A stretch of 64,000 nt of DNA from Stromatinia cepivora (Eukaryota; Ascomycota; Leotiomycetes; Helotiales; Sclerotiniaceae). The notes under the pieces were generated by a model, which ran no database searches, was not told the origin of the DNA, and saw only the letters and a program-made list of their open reading frames with translations. How positions within the stretch are numbered: position 1 is the first letter of the stretch; each line of letters begins with the position of its first letter. Below, one piece after another: positions 36,369 to 48,750 of this stretch. The stretch covers positions 186,001-250,000 of the forward strand of contig RCTD01000003.1 in assembly GCA_014898415.1 (NCBI GenBank), read 5' to 3'. The position numbers and the translations under genes were made by a program.

Positions 36369-38021
36369 CCAATTCGAGTATATTCAACCTCGACTAGATA
36401 GAATCGAGAAAAATGTCTCATTTTCCCTATCTAACCCGGGGATTTTGTAAACATGATATCAGTAACGAGTAGGCCCCCAGTAGTTCAAAGCGCGGAGCGT
36501 TATCTGTTTGTACACGCCAGCCAGCCTGGTATCAATGCTCGAGTACATACCTGGGGACAGGCGGAAATACTAAATACTCCAGATACGGTAGTGAGACTGG
36601 ATCCATTCACGATTGGGGAAAGTGAACGATAATGGTTAAATTTCCTAGATACCAACATGGTACCGTCTGATCCACTACCGGATTACCTAGTCTAGTAATA
36701 CTCATCGTGATACGAACAACTCCGCATGTAGGTACCCACGATACTGGAGTAAAATAGTAATGCCAACCTTAGAATGGTGTGCTACAGTATGAACAACTAT
36801 TTGGGTGGATATATTTTGCAATTTCCATGACGCGATGATGAGGGACAAGACTCGGAAGAGGGTACAAGAGAAGAGTCTCCGAAATGCGAGATTAGATCAA
36901 CACTCATGAGAGAAGATTCCAGGGATGAAAAGTTAATGGCGGCGAAAGTTCCCTAATTCGTTCGTTTTCCTCCGTACTATCTCTACAATAGTAAAATTGG
37001 CATCGTAATTGCAGTAATACGGGTGGTCGGAACTTGATTGGTTGACACAGAAAGATAGACGGACAAATCAAATCCAAGTTGAATGGAAAAGCAAGAGCAA
37101 ACCAATGAAACACATGTTTTGATCGTCTAAAGAGTCAAGACTCCACTTATGGATCCCACTGCAATTCCACTGTGTTACTCCATAAATCTTATCAATGGGG
37201 TTATCCAGGTATTCACCCCACCCACCGTCTGAAAGGCAAAAATGTCATTGAGTTTCCCAAAGATTTTGTTTCTCACGAAAATTTCTATCGTTCCTTTCCC
37301 TTGGCCTCGGTCAATACCATCTAGTGTAAGCGGGAAGTGATTTTTATCCCGCCTTTGCCCCTTCATTAGCTTCACCTCAAGAGAAGAAGAATGCCAGTTT
37401 ATCCTCCCAAATCTACCTAGTATAACTTATCCGTCGTTTATGATGTACAAGGGGAGTCCTTCACGGCACCACCGAGATTTGTCCATTTCAGCCTATCTCT
37501 GCTCTTTCACTCTACTATGTCTGTTCCTCATGCAAGATGATGCACTTGTCTCCATGTATTCCCACTCTCATTCCAACCCATGCCCACTCGCGCTTACTTA
37601 CTTTCTTATTTTGTAAAAACCCTGGCAATTACTGGTACATTAAGCCTTTCCCACCAGACTGTAGCCTGCGCGCGCAAGTAAGAAGTAAGGTTGATAAGAC
37701 AAGCATATCAATCTTTTTCCACTGTTACGTAAATGGAAGCGTCTAAGTATTTTGTTAATTTTCGCGCCTGTTTTGAACTAAAAAGATTTTTGAGCTTTGC
37801 CAAGAACAAATTAATTCTGCCATCCATGATCAAGTAGGTATTTGGAAACGGCAAACGCTTATATATTTTTTTGCTGCTAATGTTATATACCTAGAGAGGC
37901 TCCCCTCGTTTTTTAAATTTTCTCCAGAATTCGGTGTTCACTCGTTATTCGAATTGGGACGGATCCGACTTGAGAGACATAAAAATATCAAACGTATTTA
38001 CGATAGACTACAACGATCAAC
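36369..38021. other. Intergenic, 1.65 kb, upstream of GABA permease gene
   Basis: No gene recognised. Short frames here have no family similarity. Pyrimidine-rich stretches occur just before the permease start, as is common in fungal promoters. Confidence 0.5.
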
Positions 38022-39816
38022 ATGGCGGACTACAATACTTCATCTGGTAAGATGGTCGACCACAATGCCAATCAAGGACAATTACATCGAAGAAACGTCG
38101 TCGGTATGGAGGAAGGACCTGATGCTGATGCACAACTCGCTGCTCAGTTTGGATATCGGCCTGTATTCAAGAGGGAATTTGGATACCTTTCGACTTTCTC
38201 CTTCGCCGTCTCTATCAGTGGATTGTTTGCTACTATCATGACCACTTTCTCTTACCCAATAATGTCTGGTGGATCTGCTGCGGCCGTGTGGTGTTGGGCA
38301 ACATCTGGTGCTGGTTGCATGTGTATCGCTGTGAGTTCAATGACAGCCACAATGTTTTGACTATTTTATTGATTCATATTAGCTTTCTGTTGCTGAGCTG
38401 GTCTCTGCGTATCCTACATCCGGGGGTTTATATTTTACAATTTCACGACTTGCACCACAAACTTGGGTACCATCTATCAGTTGGGTTACTGGTTGGTTGA
38501 ATCTTCTTGGACAGGTCGCTGGTGTTGCCTCATCTCAATATGGTGCATCTCAAATGCTGCTAGCAGCTGTTTCGATCGGAAAAGATTTTAATTATACAAT
38601 TGACGCAAATACAACAGTTGGTGTAATGGCAGGTCTTATGGTTCTTACTGGCCTGGTCAATTCTTTATCTACCTATTGGATGGAAAAGATGACAAAGAGC
38701 TACGTTATCTTCCATGTTCTTGTTTTGGTTTCGTGCTGCATTGCTCTTCTGGTTAAAACCCCGAACAAACATAATGCCACCTATGTCTTTACCGATGTTG
38801 ATTCAACCTCAGGGTGGACCCCTGTAGGATGGAGCTTCCTGTTCGGTTTCCTTTCCGTTTCCTGGACCATGACCGATTATGATGCCACGGCTCACATTAC
38901 GGAAGAGTAAGTAGTCCGTACCTTTCTTGGACCATTTGGACTAATTAATCTATCAGAATTTCCGAGCCAGAGAAGAAGGCACCTTGGGCTATCTCCATGG
39001 CCATGCTCTTCACTTACGTCGCTGGATTCCTTTTCAACATCGTACTTTGCTTCTGCATGGGTGACCCATCCGAGATTCTTGGCACAACTATTGGTCAACC
39101 AGTTGCTCAACTTTTCTACAACAGTCTTGGAAAGGCAGGTGGTATTTTCTATACCGTTTGTGGATTCATTATTCTTGAATTCGTTTGCTTTACTGCTATG
39201 GTAAGTGATGAATTCTTCCTTTCCGTCTCTTGCAAAAATGGGCTGACAATCAATCTAGCAATCATTGGCGCGAACAGTCTTCGCTTTCTCTCGTGATAAG
39301 CTTGTACCATTTTCCAAAGTCTGGACAAAAATCTTGCCCATTACTGGAACGCCCATTGCAGCCGTCTGGATCTCTGTTGCCCTTTGCATTGCTATCAACC
39401 TTATCGGCCTTGGATCCTACACTGCTATTTCTGGAGTCTTCAATGTTTGCGCTATCGCCTTGGACTGGAGTTATTGCATTCCAATTGCGTGTAAACTCAT
39501 GTTTGGCAAGTTCGAGCCAGGCCCATGGCATATGGGCAAATTCAGTACTGCGGTAAATGCATGGGCTTGTATCTGGACTGTGTTTGTCAGTATCATCTTC
39601 ATTCTCCCGACCGAGCGACCAGTGACTGCCCTCAACATGAACTATGCTATCGCCTTCCTAGGACTGATCCTAGGATTCTCTACTGTCTACTGGTACGTTT
39701 CCGGCAAGAAATTCTACACTGGTCCTGTCATCGAGGCCGCCGACGGAGACTCCCTCAGAAATTCGTTAGACCGCGACTCGAGGCAGGAGAAGGTGGAGAA
39801 CGGAAACAAATCATAA
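38022..39816 (+). CDS. APC-family amino acid/GABA/choline permease (Uga4-like)
   Basis: A twelve-helix plasma-membrane or vacuolar permease of the ACT branch of the APC superfamily, whose members carry GABA, choline or amino acids. Exons 38022-38330, 38383-38906, 38957-39200 and 39259-39816 join in phase to 544 residues. Landmarks are FGYRPVFKREFGYLSTFSFA at the first helix, AELVSAYPTSGGLYF across intron 1, ITEEISEPEKKAPWAI across intron 2, and QSLARTVFAFSRDKLVPFS at intron 3. The hydrophilic C-terminal tail ends GNKS. The ATG at 38022 gives the family's usual Asn/Gln-rich N-terminus. Confidence 0.92.
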
Positions 39817-42036
39817 ACCTGAGGTTTGGGTTATGATTATCTTGAAGATCATGATTGATAATTTGCGACGTGTCTGCCATTGCGACCTTTTTGATCAGGG
39901 GAAAGGGATTTATTAGAGCCATTGCGACTTGACATGTTGATGTGCGCAGGAGGATTCGTTTTTTATTGAGATACCACTTCATTTCCCATTGCGACCATAC
40001 CTATTGCGCCTTATAAAAGCTATTACGCCTTTAATAAACAAAAATACAATACAAGAAGAAAAAAAATATGCAACACAACCCCAAGACTTCGCTTATGGTG
40101 GAGGAGATCATTTTGACCAACTGATATTGGGATTTCTTGGACACAACCCAAGGTCACGTGAATATAGAAAGATACAACATCGATAAGATTAGCCGAGGTT
40201 CGATTTTTGCCCCTCCATTGATCGAATATTTAGCGATTTCTCCAAGGAGCAGATTTTACCGTGTAATTACCATCCTCCAGTATGTATCAAGTGAAGGAGT
40301 TCGAATGTATAACGCGACGCCAGCGACTCAAGATCAAAGAAACAATATTTCCATATTAAACAAGGTTAATCCGAGAATCTAACGGTCGATCACGCCACCG
40401 ATCTTCCTAGGTATTTGATGAGTCAAGAATCTTGACTCAAGATATCGTTCGGGCTTCTCTGCTATGACTCTGAGACGAACGGACTAGGAGGTGACTGATA
40501 GGTAAGTTGAAACTTGCAATGGGTTGATGTGGATATACTATATAGAGGAGAGGAGTGGAGTGCAGTGCAGTGGAGCAGAGCTAGCAGAATTACGACTTAT
40601 GTGCATGTAGTTTTGGGGAAATTTTGTGCAGGCGATGGATGGGTGAGGGGTTGTGGGTGAGGGGCTATTTGAGATTATTGATTCATGGTAGGGTAGGTAG
40701 AGTAGGTACTCTGTAGATTGGTGATGGAAGTGTAGAAGTGAAGTTAAGTGGCTGGTGGCCCGTGGCTTGTGGCTTGGTGGTGGGAGATTTGGCAAATGGA
40801 AATGAGGAGAGGAGGGGGAAAGGGAATGGAAGTGGACGGATGTGTGTAAATGTGAAGTGAACTAGAATTGAAAGATAAATGAATGTGTTTGAATGTGTTT
40901 GAAAGGTTGTGGTGGGTTGGGAATGGATATGATGTATTATGTATGCTGGTGACAATGAATGTGTATCTAGATCAATCGCTCGCTATTCACATGTATTGAA
41001 TCTAATCCAAACTACGAGCGTTGGACCTTCAACGGAACGTTTCTAGATGCTTCAAAAATCACAGATTTGAAAAGTCCTGTGTTCATATTTAGCAGAATAA
41101 CATGCATAGCACTTCTGTACAATACAAATTTTGCCATACTGGGAACACGCCGTTTCCCGGAAAACGTATCTTTCCAAATTCCCATTTCGGTTGTTGATAG
41201 CTCCACAATTAAAATTTAAAAAAAAAATATGGAAAAATGTTGATAAGAAAACTTCATGGTAAGATTTGGTGAGCGCACAGAATCGGTTATTGAAGGTATA
41301 GTGATTTGATTTTTCTCGAGGTCCGCTAATGTGCTAGCTAGGTTTAGCTCATTCGGTAAACAACTGCAAAAAACCTCACCCCCCAGCAATGTCAGGCGCA
41401 TATGGAGTTATGAAATTTTATACAGCAGCTCACAGGGATACAAATTATCAATGGAATTGATCGGGTTAATCGGCTTGACAGAGTAGTATTATGTCGGGGT
41501 TAACGAGCTACCAGTCAGAAGGACAGGTCTTATCTGAAAAGATGGATTTTAATGCAATTTTGGCCAGATGCTAGGACGGATGAGCTATTGCACTAGCTCG
41601 CACAAATTTCTTTGGGGTGATGGAATTTGTTATATGGTGACTCTTTCCTTCTGATGCCAATGTTTTCTTAAATGCAATCTTTCTCGTTAAATTTTTTCGA
41701 CTGTTTATTGTATATTGCGTTCGAATTGACTTAATATTTAGGACGGTGTTAGAGTTGGTAGACGGAATTGCTGTGGTAAAATCCGCGGTATTAGAGAGTG
41801 AAGACTCTTACAGAATTGTCTGTTACTGTAACCTTTCGACGCAGTTTGAAATCGTCGAGGTCCTCAGTTTCAGTTTTTCCTGTTGAGTCACTGGATCCAA
41901 GGAGTCCACGATACAGCACAGCAGTAGCTGTAAGAAGGGTATTTGGTGAGAGGAAAAGAAACGCACCTTGGAAGTTGGAGGAAGTCATTACGTTTGGAAA
42001 TCTCGAAAACCTCGCGCACGCACTTTTTTCGCCAAC
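39817..42036. other. Intergenic, 2.2 kb
   Basis: Lies between two permease genes. A strand-biased purine-rich patch occupies 40.6-40.9 kb. No gene, repeat family or RNA recognised. The downstream permease frame stays open back to 41968. Confidence 0.5.
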
Positions 42037-43806
42037 ATGGATCCACATTCGGAGATGGATACGATTAAGGCGGTAAATAAGGCCACGGGTGATGAGAAGA
42101 ATGATTCGTATTCCGGTCATTCGTCACAGGATCCGGAAAGGGCTATTCAGGTGGGCAGTGGGCCGGAGTTGCAGAGGAGGTTGAAGAGTAGACATTTACA
42201 GATGATTGCTATTGGTTTGTTACTCCTATGGGTTACCACACCTTCACGTTACTTACTACTCATCACGAGATGGATGGTGAAGGCTTTTGGGATGAAGTAA
42301 AAATACTAATAATGTATACTAGGTGGAACGATCGGTACAGGTCTCTTCATAGGATCCGGTTCCGCAATCGCAGCATCCGGCCCAGCAGGAGCTCTCATCG
42401 CATACGCCTTCGTCGGTACCCTCGTCTACAGCGTCATGATGTCCTTGGGAGAGATGGCAACCTTTATCCCCATTCCCGGAGCATTTACTTTGTACGCAGC
42501 ACGATTCATTGATCCTTCACTTGGATTTGCCATGGGCTGGATTTATTGGTTCTCATGGGCCATCACCTATGCCCTCGAACTCACAGCCACTGGTCTCATT
42601 ATCCAATACTGGGCTCCTCAACTCAACATTGGCATCTTTATCTCGGTCTTCTGGGTCGTCATCACCGGTGTTAATTTTCTACCCGTCAGCTTTTACGGCG
42701 AAATTGAATTTTGGTTTGCACTTATCAAGGTTGTTACTGTGCTCGGTTTCCTCATTTTCGGTATCTGTATCGATGCCGGAGCTGGTCAACAGGGCTATCT
42801 TGGATTCCACACCTGGGGCAATCCAGGTGCATTCGCACCCTATCTTATCAACCCCGAAAACCCCGTCTCCAAGTTTGTAGGATTCTGGGCTGTACTCATC
42901 CAAGCAGGATTTTCCTATCAAGGAACCGAACTCGTTGGAATCGCGGCCGGAGAAACTGAGAACCCCAAAAAGAATGTCCCAGCTGCCATCCGCAAGACAT
43001 TTTTCCGAATCCTGTTTTTCTTCATCGGAACCATCTTCTTCATTGGTTTATTAGTCCCATACGATAACCCACAATTATTATCCGGAGGTTCCAATGCGAC
43101 AGCCAGTCCCTTCGTTATTGCCGCAAAACTAGCTGGTATCAAGACACTACCCGGACTCATCAACGCCGTGCTTCTGTTCGTGGTTCTCAGCGCCGCAAAT
43201 TCCAACGTCTATTCCGGTTCCCGTATCCTCGTCGGTCTCGCAGAAGGTAATTGCGCTCCAAAAGCCTTCTTGAAAACCACCAAAGCCGGAGTTCCCTACT
43301 GCGCCGTCGCTTTTACCGCGGCATTCGGTCTTCTAGCCTATATGAATGAGAGTGCTGGAGGCGGAACCGCATTCGAATGGCTCCAGAATATAACTGCCGT
43401 TGCCGGATTCATTACTTGGGCATGTATTTGTGGATGCCACATTGCGTTTATGAATGCGCTTAAAGCTCGGGGAGTCAGTCGAGATCGTTTACCATACAAA
43501 GCGCTTTGGCAACCATGGTTTGCATGGTACGGATTGGTATTTACGGTGCTTATTATCTTCACACAAGGATTTACGGCTTGGATACCAAATTTCCAGGTTA
43601 AAGAGTTTTTTGTGGCGTATGTTAGTTTGATACTGTTTGCAGTGGCTTATCTGGGGCATAAGATTATTTGCAAGACGAAGTTTGTGAGTAGTTTGGAGGC
43701 GGATTTGGATACGGGGTGTATGGGGCTTGAGGAAGAGGGGGCTATTGATTGGGAAGAGGAAGAGCATAGGACGTTTAAGGAGAGGTTTATTAGTTTCTTT
43801 TGTTAG
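42037..43806 (+). CDS. Amino acid permease, YAT family (Dip5/Gap1-like)
   Basis: Proton-coupled plasma-membrane amino acid importer. Exons 42037-42214 and 42323-43806 join in phase to 553 residues. Landmarks are RHLQMIAIGGTIGTGLFIGSG spanning the intron (TM1, the substrate-backbone binding GTGLF motif), SLGEMATFIPIPGAF, FSYQGTELVGIAAGETENP, and AANSNVYSGSRILVGLAEG. Several features (YEPxLG-like loops, the acidic C-terminus DWEEEEHRTFKERFISFF) resemble dicarboxylic amino acid permeases such as Dip5, but specificity is uncertain. The start at MDPHSEMD was preferred over 41968 because it gives the normal charged cytosolic N-tail. Confidence 0.93.
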
Positions 43807-45870
43807 ATGTCATGGATGGAATGAATGGTCTGAGATTGGGAGATCTGATGGAGGTAGAGGGGGGTATTTGAATTCCCCTTTCTGGAATTCCTTCGATGAT
43901 TGAACGGTAGTGGTCTTTTTCTTCTTTGGCTTTTCTGAAAAAGTTACGAAGCAGCTTCGTCTTTTGGAATGATGATTCTGTGGATTGGATTGATGAGGGC
44001 GTAACGGATGAGGGTTTTGGAAGGAAATGATGTTAAAGATGAGATAAAAGGTTAATGTGTGGAGATAATTTAGATGTTTAGGTAGAAAAAATGAATTCCT
44101 TACTCTAACTTCGTGGATTTGTGGTGGGTTGATTGGAGTAATGTAGTGATTGATTTATTAACGGTTGTATTGTATTGTATTGAACAGTCGTGAGATTCGA
44201 GGGGGGATTAGAAATGGGTTGGGGCGGAGAGGCTGAGATAGAGTGATGGAGTTTAAACCTAAACTATCTTGGCTTAAAATGAATCTGATATATCCCAGCA
44301 CTTCTATTTAGGATTATAACTTCTGCAATCCGAACTCTACTGGACCTACTCTTACTGAGGCAAGCTACTCAGAGCCTCGAAGACAACTCATGCATGTACT
44401 CGAACCTTCAATATAAATGAACCATTCGCATCCCCTCATTATCTATCATACTCATCTGAAACCCCTATCACTTTCATCTGGTTCCAATCAACTTATCATA
44501 TCACAACCCCAAAGTTTTTCTTTGCATAGGAAAGATAGGAAATTATCCATCCGTGAGTTTTGGAGCTGAACTCGCCTCGCATAGTTAATGTTGAAGAATA
44601 AGAAGCACCCAATGACACTTCACTTCTATCAAACAATTACCATCTATCCTTAAAACCGCCCTTGCATGTCTGAGGGGAAGGAAAGATATAAATGCCTAGG
44701 TATCCTGCACATCATTTGGGAGCTAGGAGGTAACCTTGCTTGGCGAGGCTGCCTTTGAAGCCTTGAAGAGCCTCACCGGGTTCCAATCTCATTCTCGAAA
44801 GCCACTACGTTGCCACTCTCACTCTCGATATTTTGGCTGAGTGGCTACATAGATGGCCCCTTTTTGAAATACCCGAGGAAGTCGAGCAGTTCATCAGTTA
44901 AAGCCATCTCTTCAAGGCACCAAAAGTCCTACCCACCAGAGGTTTTGAATAGCCAATCATTTTCTACCTCAGCAGTATTGTTGCATATCTGAAAATTCAA
45001 TTTCTTCAATGGGGAATTCTACTCTTTTGAAGTTGTGAAAAGCCATTGAGTCTCAAGATGTGATGAATGTTCGAGGTGTCTTTGTGATCTATCTACATTA
45101 TTCACTCAAACATCACGTGTCATTGACCAATCAATCGCTATCTCCCAAAAAAAAGTGTGAGTGAGGAAATTCGAACCGTGAGCAAAGTCATTTTCAGTAT
45201 TGGAAAGCCTCTATTAGTGATAGTAATCACTAGCTCCAGACTTCCTCTCTTTGAGCAATTATTCTTTACTCCAAAATACTTTCTTTCATATTCGGAAAAG
45301 AGAAGATAATTGTAAGTTTTTATATACCAAAAGTTGAGCCCTGAGACACTATAGCATGAGCCAGCGGAGACTTCCGGCTAAGATCAACATCAACAAACAA
45401 CTCTTGCAACGCGGGGCGAGCATTCGATCTTTGCGAAATCAACCTTCATTTAACATAACTCAATCTGAAAGTCTTACATTCAAGAGGTAATTCCTTGCAC
45501 TTCATCTTCTACTCACAACTAAAACGACCTACCTCATACAGCGCACTTTCCAGACTCGCTATGATTGCGCCAATAAACCTTGAACCTTAATGAAGCACTC
45601 GTCGATTCCATTCGACCTGCCACTTGCTGTACGGACTCTGGCTTTTGCTTCTTTTCCCTTGTTCTACGATGTCACTCAGTGCCAAACAAAATTACAGAAT
45701 ATGACTGTTGGCACGGCACGTATGACGATTAAACAATAGCTCTACCATTTGCATATTATACGACTCATTCATATCTTCAATATCTCGGGAATTATAGCTA
45801 CCGGATACTGTTCTACATATACATATCTAGATACACATCAACAGCTGAAGACATTTGAGGAAGAAATGAT
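43807..45870. other. Intergenic, 2.1 kb
   Basis: 3' flank of the amino acid permease and upstream of the Cys-rich fragments. I see no gene with credible splice structure. Confidence 0.5.
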
Positions 45871-46380
45871 GTGCGACAAACGGACAAGAATTGGACTCCG
45901 AATCCCCTTTCTGTGCTACCAGCTTGGTGTGCTTCAATGTCCGACTGCCGTGGAAATGGGGTAGGGAAACAATACCCTGGCCGTGGTACTTGTGGTTTAT
46001 ACACGGCAGAATGCACGCAGTCAATAGTCAGAATATTCGGGGCAGTGTGCAAAAGTAAGTGTAAGCTTACTATTACGAGAAGCTACTTTTGGACAGCAGA
46101 ATTGAAACACCAATTTATAACGCTTTGCCCGATGGCAACAAAAACTATCCGGTATATATATTGATACGAATATGCTCTATCCGGAGGACACTGCGGCACT
46201 TGTACGAGATGTCTCGTCTCAATAACCGATACGGGTATGCGATGCGAAGTCTGCAGAGAAAATGGAACGTTTATCGATGCTGCAATATGCAATGCCCATC
46301 GAATTGGTTCTGCCGCTTGTTACGTTTACAATTACATCGCATTCGATATATGCGGAGGTCGCATGCGAGATTAGGGTTAG
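45871..46380 (+). pseudogene. Cys-rich coding fragments, possibly a broken secreted protein gene
   Basis: Frame one (45871-46164) contains LPAWCASMSDCRGNG, GTCGLYTAECTQSI and AVCKSKCK. About 20 bases further on, in another frame (46176-46378), come SGGHCGTCTRCLVSITD, GMRCEVCRENG and DICGGRMRD before TAG. Both pieces are Cys-rich, co-oriented and adjacent, and a donor-like GTAAGT follows the first. I could not join them in phase with confidence and see no signal peptide. It may be a fungal Cys-rich gene with missed exons, a decayed copy, or coincidence. Confidence 0.35.
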
Positions 46381-47202
46381 TAAGAGTGCATGATGTAGTG
46401 GAAGTTGTATCGGTGAGTAATTTGGGGATGTCGGAATGGATGTGCGGATATTACATTTGGTGCCCATGTGTGATGTGCGACTTGGGATGTCGTGGTACGA
46501 AAATGAATCGAGGCGTGGGGAAAGTACTGCCTGTACATCGGATTGCGGTTCGGAGAAAGCATTAAGGGGAATCTAAGATTATAGTGAGGGTGAGAATGGG
46601 CGGATTAGATGACCGGAGAAGTGAGTAGAGGTAGACTTTTTGGGGGAGGTAAGAAAGAGAAGGGTGGATCGTAATTGTGGCTGGGAACGATAGCAGCCCT
46701 GAATGGAGTGTTTTTTTTTTCCGGAGGTAAGGGGATTGACTCATAATGTTTCTTCTTTTCCACGTATGTCTTGTTTGCGGGGGGGGTTTTTTTGGAGAAA
46801 CTCTAATTGCATATTTTGCAACAATATTTCTTGCATCAGGCTTTACGATTCCAAAGCAGGTAGGTCACCAAGTAGCAAGAGGTAAGTGGGGATGCAATCA
46901 TCACAGGTTTCAACGTTCAAGCCTAGGCTTTTTTGTAATCAAGATGTATAATTGCAGATCTTTTTATCTACCAAAACGCTTGCGTAGTCGCAATGTATCT
47001 CTTCAAGCTGATAATACGCAAAGCGCAAAATATTTCTTCACGCTGATAATCCTTTATGATGCCCCATCATCCAAACTCCAAATCCTCCGAGCGAAATAAT
47101 CATTTCATCCCCCGCTCCGTGGAGTCTTTCCTAACGCCGAGAAACCCATCCGTCCAAGATATAAACACATCTACCCCAAAACCATGGGTCATAATCAACA
47201 CA
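46381..47202. other. Intergenic, 0.8 kb
   Basis: Short homopolymer tracts (T9 near 46711, G8/T7 near 46780) but no recognisable gene. Confidence 0.45.
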
Positions 47203-47565
47203 TTAATGTGGTTTTTGACATGCAGATACCTTTGAGGCACTATATCGTGCTGTATGCGATTTGTCTGATATCCCCAAACAACTGGAAATGCGAGTGCGCA
47301 TCCAATAGAAGTAACCCGCGATGAAGATGGCCACAAAGAGAATGAGGAAGAGCGGACAATCTTGTTGAAGTGGGTCGATTGGTTGATATGGGTCCCTGAC
47401 TCGGGATGGAGTGGAGGATGGGGATGCTTTGATGTCTAGGTATGTTTTGCTGGGTCGTGGGGGAATGTAGGGAATGTAGGGCGTTGATTCGTGGAGTGGT
47501 GCGTCGAAGAAGGGATTTTCGTCGAAGGAATATTCCCTGTGGGATAATCTTGATAATGGAGCCAT
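47203..47565 (-). CDS. Small single-pass membrane protein, hypothetical
   Basis: A 120-residue open frame from an ATG in good context (GCCATGG). The N-terminal half is Pro/Tyr/Ser-rich (STPYIPYIPPRPSKTYLDIK). One transmembrane helix follows (CPLFLILFVAIFIAGYFYWM), with a short tail after it. I do not recognise the family. Supporting points are the start context and the coherent cytosolic/TM layout. Against it, the tail after the helix looks non-conserved and may be intron read-through. Confidence 0.4.
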   Translation of the reverse strand: MAPLSRLSHREYSFDENPFFDAPLHESTPYIPYIPPRPSKTYLDIKASPSSTPSRVRDPYQPIDPLQQDCPLFLILFVAIFIAGYFYWMRTRISSCLGISDKSHTARYSASKVSACQKPH

Positions 47566-48750
47566 GGTTTCGTGGCTGCAGGTTGCTTGCTTGGTGGTTT
47601 GGTGAGGTGAAGCAGATCGAGCTTCTTGATGTGTTTTGTTGAGATTGTGTAGAATCTTTTTGGTTCGATGGAGATGCGTCTCGTAAAGTTTTTGTTTTGG
47701 ATGGCTTCAAGAGGTTTGGATTTTTTTTTTCTTTTCTCTTTCAGATTGACGTGTTATGATGCGCACTTGGATTTACCTTTTTGCCGGCGCCGCCGCTATT
47801 TTGGTCATGAGCTAAACTAGGAAAATAGTCTGTGATGTTGACAGATGTACATTCGGTGGATTGAGAGACTACGAGTAAAGGTTTTATGATGGGATTAAGT
47901 GTAGTGTGAACAAGTATAGTGTGAAGCTTCGGAAGAAATGAAGCGTTGGTTTGAGTTTGGGAGGGGATTTATTGGATTAAATGAGGATGGATTGGGTTGG
48001 GGTAGGGAATATGGAATTCCTGAGCTAATTCGATGTGAAATTGGGGAGCAAAAGCACGATTTGAAGAACTTGGAGTATTTGACAGTTTCGAGGGGCTTAA
48101 AGCTTCGAATTTAATGTGTAGTATATGTAGGTAGTTACTGGTAGAGTAATATCATATCGAAAATATGTACTCGACTTTTGCACATGGTGCCATTGAATAC
48201 GTTCACTATTTGCAATGAGTCTCATACTTATTTGTATATATTTTCTGTTGATATCAGTATCATCGTATTGTTTGCGGTAGTCCGATGTATAGTGTTCTCA
48301 GCCCTGTGAGTTTTGGTACATGTAAGTTATGTGTAATATATTATCTTTGAAGACAACTTTTATGGATTTGCTTAATGTAGTTCTTTATATGGTAAACGGC
48401 ATAAAATATCACTATCCGGTATTTTATGATTTATGGATATGTATGTCCTATCTACATAACGACAGGGTAAACTGCACCTCAAACAAGGGAGTCTCATCTG
48501 CACCTCTCATTGGTCTGACGCGTGTGATTAACTATTCGGGCCAGATTTCCGATGTCGATGCGAACTGAGGGGCTCCTTGGGCTTATCCGAACATCATATG
48601 TTTGGATTCTTGAGATTTTTTTTTCTTGTTGAATTGTTGTTCCCACTTTACTTTACTTTATTTTGCCTACTTCAATTCATTTTATCTTTGATCCAGTGAG
48701 GTTGCTTTTGAGTTTTTGAGTTTGTGAGTGTTAAAGTCTAAATTGTGGAA
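47566..48750. other. Intergenic, 1.2 kb, upstream of FAD monooxygenase gene
   Basis: Promoter region of the FAD monooxygenase. Only AT-rich, low-information sequence seen. Confidence 0.5.
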
